A stretch of 12,143 nt of DNA, taken from Tubulinosema ratisbonensis. Lineage: Eukaryota > Microsporidia > Tubulinosematidae. Both the position numbers and the translations under genes were made by a program. Positions 7,661 through 12,143 of the stretch are shown here, one piece after another. Below the pieces are notes generated by a model. The model saw nothing but the letters and a program-made list of their open reading frames with translations. It ran no database searches and was not told where the DNA came from. The DNA lies in the NCBI GenBank assembly GCA_004000155.1, contig RCSS01000656.1:1-12143 (forward strand). The letters are read 5' to 3'. How positions within the stretch are numbered: position 1 is the first letter of the stretch; each line of letters opens with the position of its first letter.

Positions 7661-7688
7661 GAAGTTGAGTCTTCCCGCAGACTTCTTC
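7661..7688. other. Hairpin, GAAG-AGTCT / AGACT-CTTC
   Basis: AGTCT (7668-7672) pairs with AGACT (7679-7683) around a TCCCGC loop. GAAG (7661-7664) pairs with CTTC (7685-7688) outside a small asymmetric bulge. T-rich sequence follows. It stands out because its G+C content is far above its surroundings. Confidence 0.4.
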
Positions 7689-7743
7689 TTTATACTTTTT
7701 ACAGAGAATATGTATAAAATTAAATTTTAATTATGTTTAGTGT

Positions 7744-7911
7744 TCAAAATAAAAATATCTTTGATAGATTATCATAAAATTCCTTTAAAATAAAGCCTAC
7801 AAGGTAAGGTAGACTAAGGCTGTCATTAGAGTACATCAAGATGAATTTAAAGGATGAAAGGCCCTCGGTATCTTGCGCTGTACCTAGCCTTTTATAGCTC
7901 ATTTTACTCAT
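7744..7911 (-). CDS. Possible 55-codon gene or gene fragment in a GC-rich island
   Basis: An ATG-to-TGA frame of 55 codons covers a segment (about 7795-7895) with roughly twice the G+C of its surroundings. The product begins MSKMSYKRLGTAQDTEGLSS and continues with a hydrophobic part including LPYLVGFILKEF. I recognise no family. The other frames of the island are also fairly open because of its composition, so the frame alone is weak evidence. On the plus strand the same bases contain AAAGGC (7857-7862) pairing with GCCTTT (7887-7892) around an inner GGTA/TACC stem, so a structured RNA is an equally fair reading. No CCC-like signal precedes the ATG. Confidence 0.25.
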   Translation of the reverse strand: MSKMSYKRLGTAQDTEGLSSFKFILMYSNDSLSLPYLVGFILKEFYDNLSKIFLF

Positions 7912-8228
7912 GTTTCTTATACGAAAAAATGTTAATTTTTAATATTAAAGGTTTAGTAAAAGATCTTTGTTTAGATTTACAACCATGTACAACAAAAAAA
8001 ACATTGTAGAGAATGGAAAAAACGGCCAGTATTTGTTTTGTGTCATAAATTTCTATAAAAACATGCATATAGGGTTTTCCGGTCTATTTCGGCATTTTTC
8101 AATTCAATTTCGTCATAAAAATAAATTTTATTGAATTTTATATTACTTTTCATTTAAATTTCGTCTTATTTCAAATCTATCTCGTCAAATAAGAATAAAG
8201 AATTAATTTTTCATTTTTATTTATTCAA

Positions 8229-8679
8229 ATGTTTCTTCTTTTGCTATTGATTTTCGAATATTTCTTATCATTCTTCTCCAGTATCCCAAAAAATCTGTAA
8301 TATTAAATAACTCCACTGCATTATTTATTTGAAATATTTAATCTCCTTCAGTTTCCGGATTACTTGATTTGATAATTTCCCTCCATTCTAAAATAGAATT
8401 CTATATTGGATTCATGAAAGAAGAGTATAAATGGAAAAATAAAACTATACCCAAGATCTAGTAAGCAAAACCAATTTAGTAGACCTGTCATATTTTCTGA
8501 AATTTTTAAAAAGTATTATAAATAAAATTAAAGGCAGAGATATTTTTAAACAAAATATAAAAGACTTATTTAAAAAGGATTGTAATTTTTTTGGAATGCT
8601 GACTTTTATTAAATGCATACTTAATTATTATTTTCTTATTTTAATGATTAAGAGGAATTTTTTTGTATTAGTTTATTAA
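8229..8679 (+). pseudogene. Possible decayed secreted-protein gene
   Basis: Consecutive plus-strand pieces in three frames could be one broken gene. The first starts at the ATG at 8229 and runs MFLLLLLIFEYFLSFFSSIP before a stop, which looks like a signal peptide. The second (about 8342-8457) reads SGLLDLIISLHSKIEFYIGF followed by MKEEYKW. The third is a 78-codon stop-free run at 8443-8676, reading for example VDLSYFLKFLKSIINKIKG and later DLFKKDCNFFGMLTFIKC. A 78-codon open run without an initiating ATG is uncommon at this AT content, though not impossible by chance. No family is recognised. The minus strand of 8230-8400 also has a fairly open frame, so the strand is uncertain. Confidence 0.28.
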
Positions 8680-9156
8680 ATTTATTTATTTGAATTTTTT
8701 TAAATCATAAAATTGATATAAATCCATCTAATTTTTCGGCCAAAAACTGGGATTAAACTTTCCTGGTGTAAAGATAAGTTTTTAATCGAAATAATCTTTT
8801 GTTCCTAATTTTAAAAGATTATCAGAGATTTGTTTTTGAATCGAAATCTTGAATACTATTTGAAAACTGCTATCTGGTTAAAATTAAAGAATTTATGACT
8901 ACATAATAACAGATCGTAGACTTAAGCTTTGTCACAAACAAACATAAAAGTTTTAAAAAACAGATATATATACCTTTAATGTCTTGTTTAAACTTTTTTA
9001 AGATATAAAATTAATTATAAATTAAAAAATGAGATTATGATGTTTATTGTAAATTAATTGAATTTGTAGATTCTTTTTCCTAAAATTTAATAAATCTAAG
9101 ATTAAATCATATTCTAAATAAAGAAGTTTATTTCAAAAAGTATAAATTGAAAGTTT

Positions 9157-9167
9157 CCCCTGTTTTT
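9157..9167 (+). promoter_or_regulatory. CCC-like start signal of the first GH19 gene
   Basis: TTTCCCC followed by TGTTTTT precedes the ATG at 9168. The position matches that of the CCC-like motif at other genes here, and it helps place the start at this ATG rather than at the in-frame TTG at 9147. Confidence 0.55.
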
Positions 9168-10040
9168 ATGAAAGTTTTACAAGAAATTCTTATTTTTGTT
9201 TTTGTTTGCATCATTCAAGGATCAGAAGAAGAAAGAAATCTCCGAGATATTCCAATGAAATTTATAGGAGATGTTCTAATGAAGCAAGCTAGAGGTGAAT
9301 CATCCGAGCCCATTAAATTTGAAATAACTTTGCGACTTCAATCAGAAAATCCAAGAGATATCCCTTTCCAGCCATTTTGGCCTTATAAAAGAGTCTCAGA
9401 TAAGCGTTTTAAAAAGGCAATCATTAGGTTTCTTGAAGAAACCTATTGGCGTCCTCCTTTTTCATTTCCCAACATTCCAGAAGTTAGAAAAATGCTTAGC
9501 TTAATTTATGATTGGATCGATAGTTTCAAAGAACTTTGTATTTTTACTTCTCTCTCAATGTTCGGAACAGGAGGATACATTAACATGTCTCAAAAATATC
9601 CTCCTCCCAGACCTGGCGAAAAATGGTATTCAAGGGGATTACTACAGATATCTGGGGAAGAAAATTATAAGGTACTAGCAAAACTGACCTGTGATAAAGA
9701 ATTTTTAACCAACCCTGATATCCTTGCTACCTACGATTCTGAAGCAACGGAGGCGAGTGTATTTTTTTGGAACTATTTAATTAAAAAAAGAAAAAAAGTT
9801 GATCCTGATTTTGAAATGAATTTTGACAATGGCTTAAAATTATTATTTCCCAAGTTCTTTGAACCGGGCCATGAAGAGGAATTCAAAAAATTTAAGAAAA
9901 GCAGACATGAACTTTACGAAAAGATACGTGAGTTATTTGAAAAAGGAAAAGGTTCTGGTGATCACAGTTCAAAACATCACCGTGAAACAGTAAAAAATTC
10001 TAGCTCAAGCTCAGATGATACGTGTCAGCTTGGATTTTAG
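9168..10040 (+). CDS. Secreted GH19 chitinase-fold protein, probably non-catalytic (copy 1)
   Basis: A 290-residue protein with an N-terminal signal peptide (MKVLQEILIFVFVCIIQG), so exported to the spore wall, polar tube region or host interface. Residues 82-256 match the GH19 class I chitinase fold. IFTSLSMFGTGGY (125-137) aligns ungapped with FFAQTSHETTGGW; KWYSRGLLQISGEENY (152-167) with YYGRGPIQLTWNYNY; and FLTNPDILATYDSEATEASV (179-198, then FFW) with LLNNPDLVATDPVISFKTAL...FW. The catalytic HE pair is MF here (F132), and the second catalytic Glu appears to be Gln142, so chitin hydrolysis is unlikely; chitin binding is a plausible leftover role (inference). The region before residue 80 is not GH19. 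The C-terminus is Ser/His-rich low complexity (SSSSSDD). The ATG at 9168 is chosen over an upstream TTG because the signal peptide and the CCCC motif fit it. A paralogue follows. Confidence 0.85.
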   Translation: MKVLQEILIFVFVCIIQGSEEERNLRDIPMKFIGDVLMKQARGESSEPIKFEITLRLQSENPRDIPFQPFWPYKRVSDKRFKKAIIRFLEETYWRPPFSFPNIPEVRKMLSLIYDWIDSFKELCIFTSLSMFGTGGYINMSQKYPPPRPGEKWYSRGLLQISGEENYKVLAKLTCDKEFLTNPDILATYDSEATEASVFFWNYLIKKRKKVDPDFEMNFDNGLKLLFPKFFEPGHEEEFKKFKKSRHELYEKIRELFEKGKGSGDHSSKHHRETVKNSSSSSDDTCQLGF

Positions 10041-10436
10041 TTAATTAAATTGTATTGAAGTGTAAACTGTATAAGATTTAAACAAGTTCTAAATATCTTA
10101 GAAGATCAAATTATTATCTGTTTTTATATCATATTTTATAAAAAAGGAGGTATTTTAAATTGTCAATTTAAATAATTAAAGAATTAATTATACATTAAAA
10201 CAACTCAACGTCTTTTTTTAGAAATTAAAACATAAAATTTTATTTAGAAAATTTTTATTATCATTCTAAAAAATTCTAAATTTTTTTATTAGAACTAGAA
10301 TCAAAAAAAAATTAAAATAAGAATCAACTTAGAACTTAAAATGAAACTTTAAAAAACTTTTCTTTTGATTGTAAACGCAAAAAGAACGATTCTCAAAAAA
10401 TTTAAAAAATATTTAAAGAAAGAAAATACATAAACC
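10041..10436. other. Spacer between GH19 paralogues
   Basis: AT-rich spacer. It contains a perfect palindrome of 9-base arms around one base (TTTAAATTG-T-CAATTTAAA, 10154-10172). At 10341 there is an ATG in frame with the second GH19 gene; the frame beginning MKL, stop, KTFLLIVNA is broken by a TAA at codon 4 and another TAA two codons before the assigned start. This could be a decayed signal peptide. Confidence 0.5.
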
Positions 10437-11333
10437 ATGACTCAATTTACTGATGAAAGTGTAATAACTTTATTTTTGAAGATTAAAGGAGAGAACAATG
10501 AAAAAGAATCTACAAATCCGAAGAAACATTATCCTTTAAAGGCAAGTGGCACTTTGAAATTAATGAACACTGTCGATGGTAAAATTGTGACTAAGGTTTT
10601 TACGACTGAATCAGAAGGAACTATCGAATTTGCTGGTAATGACTGCCAATTGTTGTTAAACACACCAAAAGTTACAAAAGATTGTTTTACAGAGAAAATC
10701 ATTCAATTTTTACAACATACTTTTTGGAGAACACCATTTTCAGCACCCAATATACCAGAACTAATAGGATTGCTTGGTATACTCTATGATAGGATACAAT
10801 CATTTGATGAATTATTAATCTTAGTATCAGAAACAATGTACGCAACTGTTGGATTCAGAATCTTAAGTCAACATAACCCACCACCAAAAGAAGGTGATAA
10901 GTGGTACGCGAGAGGATTACTTTACATTCACGGTGAAGAGAATTATGAACGCTTGGCTGAACTGACCCAAAATCCTGAATTTATCAACAACCCAGATATT
11001 CTCGAAAGCTATGATCCAAAAATTACCGAAGCTTGTGTTACTTTTTGGAAGGACCTGATCGAAAAGAGGAAGGCTGTGGATCCAAGCTTTACCATGGATT
11101 TTGATACTGGCTTGAAATTAATGTTCCCAAAGTTTTTTGAACCAGGCCATGAAAAGAAATACGCATACTTTAGGCGTCATAGGTTTGAGCTCTATAAGTG
11201 TATAGTTGCTCTTTTTGAGGATGGGTTTGTTTTTGATTATTTTAAAAATGATTTTAAATCATCGTTCAGTTACGGCAAAATACCAAACAATGTTTTCAAT
11301 TTTAATTTTAAAAATGATGAATTACAAAGGTAA
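10437..11333 (+). CDS. GH19 chitinase-fold protein, probably non-catalytic (copy 2)
   Basis: A 298-residue tandem paralogue of the preceding gene, aligning without gaps from residue 83 to about 263 at roughly half identity by eye. GH19 landmarks are MYATVGF (134-140, matching HETTGGW), KWYARGLLYIHGEENY (155-170), INNPDILESYDP (183-194) and FWKDL. The FPKFFEPGHE segment is shared only with copy 1 and may be lineage-specific. The HE pair is replaced by MY (Y135) and the second Glu probably by Q145. E132 lies close by, but copy 1 has Leu there, so it is not a conserved replacement. Unlike copy 1 there is no signal peptide from the assigned ATG, and the N-terminal 80 residues are unrelated to copy 1. 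The C-terminus (264-298) is Phe/Asn-rich and differs too. ACC directly precedes the ATG. Cytosolic location or a lost leader are both possible. Confidence 0.85.
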   Translation: MTQFTDESVITLFLKIKGENNEKESTNPKKHYPLKASGTLKLMNTVDGKIVTKVFTTESEGTIEFAGNDCQLLLNTPKVTKDCFTEKIIQFLQHTFWRTPFSAPNIPELIGLLGILYDRIQSFDELLILVSETMYATVGFRILSQHNPPPKEGDKWYARGLLYIHGEENYERLAELTQNPEFINNPDILESYDPKITEACVTFWKDLIEKRKAVDPSFTMDFDTGLKLMFPKFFEPGHEKKYAYFRRHRFELYKCIVALFEDGFVFDYFKNDFKSSFSYGKIPNNVFNFNFKNDELQR

Positions 11334-11429
11334 ATTTGATTAAAAGTATGAGTGAAAATATTTAAAAAGTTTTTTTATTTTCTAGTAAATAATTAAAAAA
11401 TTAATATTTTTTAAAACAAATTAATTTAT

Positions 11430-11472
11430 AAATTAAATTTTTTTATTTTTTAAATTAAATTTTTTTACTTTT
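11430..11472 (+). promoter_or_regulatory. Duplicated AAATTT-like element before SDO1
   Basis: Positions 11430-11450 and 11452-11472 repeat AAATTAAATTTTTTTA with one later difference, ending 5 bases before the ATG. AAATTT-like signals are described upstream of ribosomal and translation-related genes in microsporidia, which suits a ribosome-maturation gene. No CCC motif is present. Confidence 0.4.
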
Positions 11473-11477
11473 TCAAA

Positions 11478-12137
11478 ATGTTTTTACCGGAAAACGTCAA
11501 AAAATACACAAATGTAAACGTAGTCTCATTAAGAAAATATGGCAACAAATACGAGATAGCAGTCCAACCAAATAAACTGACAGATTATAGAAACAACAAA
11601 ATATCACTTAATGAAGTTTTACTCTCAGATAACATATTTATAAATGTATCTAAAGCAGAAATCTGTCCTGACGATCTTTTAATTATGTTTCATAAACCAA
11701 AAGAAGAAATTTTCAAAGAAATTTTGACTTATGGCACTGAACAAAAGGCTACCAAAACAAGAAATGCTGAGCTATTACAAATAGAAAATGAGATAATCAC
11801 AATTTTACAAAGAAAAATACTTTTTAAAGAGAAGTTTTTAAGTGTTTTTTACTTAAAAAGAATTATTTCATCTTTTTCTGTTGATACTACCAATCCAAAA
11901 ATACAAGCACAAGAAATTATTAAAAAATTGGTTAGTTTAGGATTTAAGAAACTTGAAATGAGAATACAACTGAATGATGCTATTAATTTTAAAGAATTGT
12001 TTGATTGTAGGGTTGAAGAGAATGTTTTATTTATCTCCTCTGATGATTTTCCTGCTTTTAGAGCACATTGTTTAGAAAATGATATTAAATTTAAAATTTT
12101 AGAATCAATCGAAGTGCACGATGAAAAAATAATTTAA
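11478..12137 (+). CDS. SDO1: Ribosome maturation protein SBDS/Sdo1
   Basis: Releases the anti-association factor eIF6/Tif6 from late pre-60S subunits together with the GTPase Efl1, letting 60S join 40S. Residues 1-90 are the FYSH domain: FLPENVKKYTNVNVVSLRKY matches the family start F.P.N....TNV.VVRLKK, followed by KYEIAVQPNKLTDYR, LNEVLLSDNIFINVSKAE and FKEILTYGTEQ. Residues 91-155 are the three-helix middle domain (IENEIITILQRKILF and later QAQEIIKKL). Residues 158-219 are a shortened C-terminal ferredoxin-like domain beginning LEMRIQLNDA, compared with the MRLRF segment of human SBDS. At 219 residues it is about 30 shorter than human SBDS and lacks the Lys-rich tail. The gene is complete, with its stop 6 bases before the window end, where two N occur. 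The identification is firm. Confidence 0.96.
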   Translation: MFLPENVKKYTNVNVVSLRKYGNKYEIAVQPNKLTDYRNNKISLNEVLLSDNIFINVSKAEICPDDLLIMFHKPKEEIFKEILTYGTEQKATKTRNAELLQIENEIITILQRKILFKEKFLSVFYLKRIISSFSVDTTNPKIQAQEIIKKLVSLGFKKLEMRIQLNDAINFKELFDCRVEENVLFISSDDFPAFRAHCLENDIKFKILESIEVHDEKII

Positions 12138-12143
12138 GAANNT

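Larger units (their letters stand above)
7147..9150. other. 2-kb gap: GC-rich island, hairpins and probable gene relics
   Basis: No intact large gene is found. Sub-features listed separately are a hairpin (7661-7688), a GC-rich island with a 55-codon frame (7744-7911) and a possible decayed gene (8229-8679). A 23-codon hydrophobic frame beginning MFLKFFYECLFMIVFLLF lies at 7435-7506 and could be a signal-peptide relic or chance. Three TTTCGTC/CTCGTC repeats occur between 8105 and 8190. The stretches 7147-7430 and 8880-9150 show nothing. Confidence 0.55.

Noticed and set aside
7886..7898. U5 snRNA loop-like word GCCTTTTAT
   Set aside because: Flanking bases do not form the required long stem around the loop, and no Sm site was recognised.
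7142..9150. tRNA genes in the 2 kb gap
   Set aside because: No GGTTCRANYCC-type T-loop with a paired acceptor stem was seen on either strand by eye.
9147..9167. TTG start seven codons upstream of the first GH19 gene
   Set aside because: The ATG at 9168 gives a cleaner signal peptide and directly follows the CCC-like signal; non-ATG initiation is not needed.
10145..10150. GGAGG as a Shine-Dalgarno site
   Set aside because: No start codon follows at a suitable distance, and the organism is eukaryotic.

Overview
The window looks like nuclear DNA of a microsporidian. The evidence is: very AT-rich DNA; intron-free genes; conserved eukaryotic proteins that are clearly shorter than usual; CCC-like or AAATTT-like signals within a few bases of several start codons; and GH19 (class I chitinase) fold proteins, a family known from these parasites. 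The species cannot be named from the sequence. The gaps of up to 2 kb point to one of the less compact genomes of the group.

Layout. From 570 to 3286 three genes are packed on the minus strand: a small putative secreted protein, a minimal single-TOG-domain protein (XMAP215/Stu2-like), and a TPR protein best read as the anaphase-promoting complex subunit Cdc27/APC3. A 1.2 kb AT-rich gap follows, with a strong hairpin just upstream of the CDC27 start. At 4468-5739 (minus) lies a protein I do not recognise as a known family member, with a repeated helix-helix-strand pattern that could be LOTUS/OST-HTH winged helices. It is divergent from RPN6 (5984-7141, plus), a 26S proteasome lid subunit. A 2 kb gap (7142-9167) holds a local GC-rich island and fragments that look like decayed coding sequence. 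Two tandem GH19-fold paralogues follow on the plus strand (9168-10040 and 10437-11333), and then SDO1/SBDS (11478-12137), the 60S ribosome maturation factor, which is complete just before the window ends.

Most genes are independent housekeeping functions: microtubule growth, mitotic ubiquitination, protein turnover and ribosome maturation. They show no sign of operon-like co-operation. The most unusual part is the GH19 pair. Both proteins keep the substrate-cleft signature (W-Y-x-R-G-L and the N-N/T-P-D-I-L helix), but in an ungapped alignment the residue matching the general-acid glutamate of the HETTGG motif is Phe in one and Tyr in the other. The second catalytic glutamate is probably Gln. 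They look like non-catalytic chitinase-fold proteins, perhaps chitin-binding. The first has a signal peptide. The second lacks one, but an in-frame, stop-interrupted signal-peptide-like stretch lies just upstream.

Five single unresolved bases (N) fall inside coding sequence, so small sequence errors are possible in the 4468-5739 gene and in RPN6.
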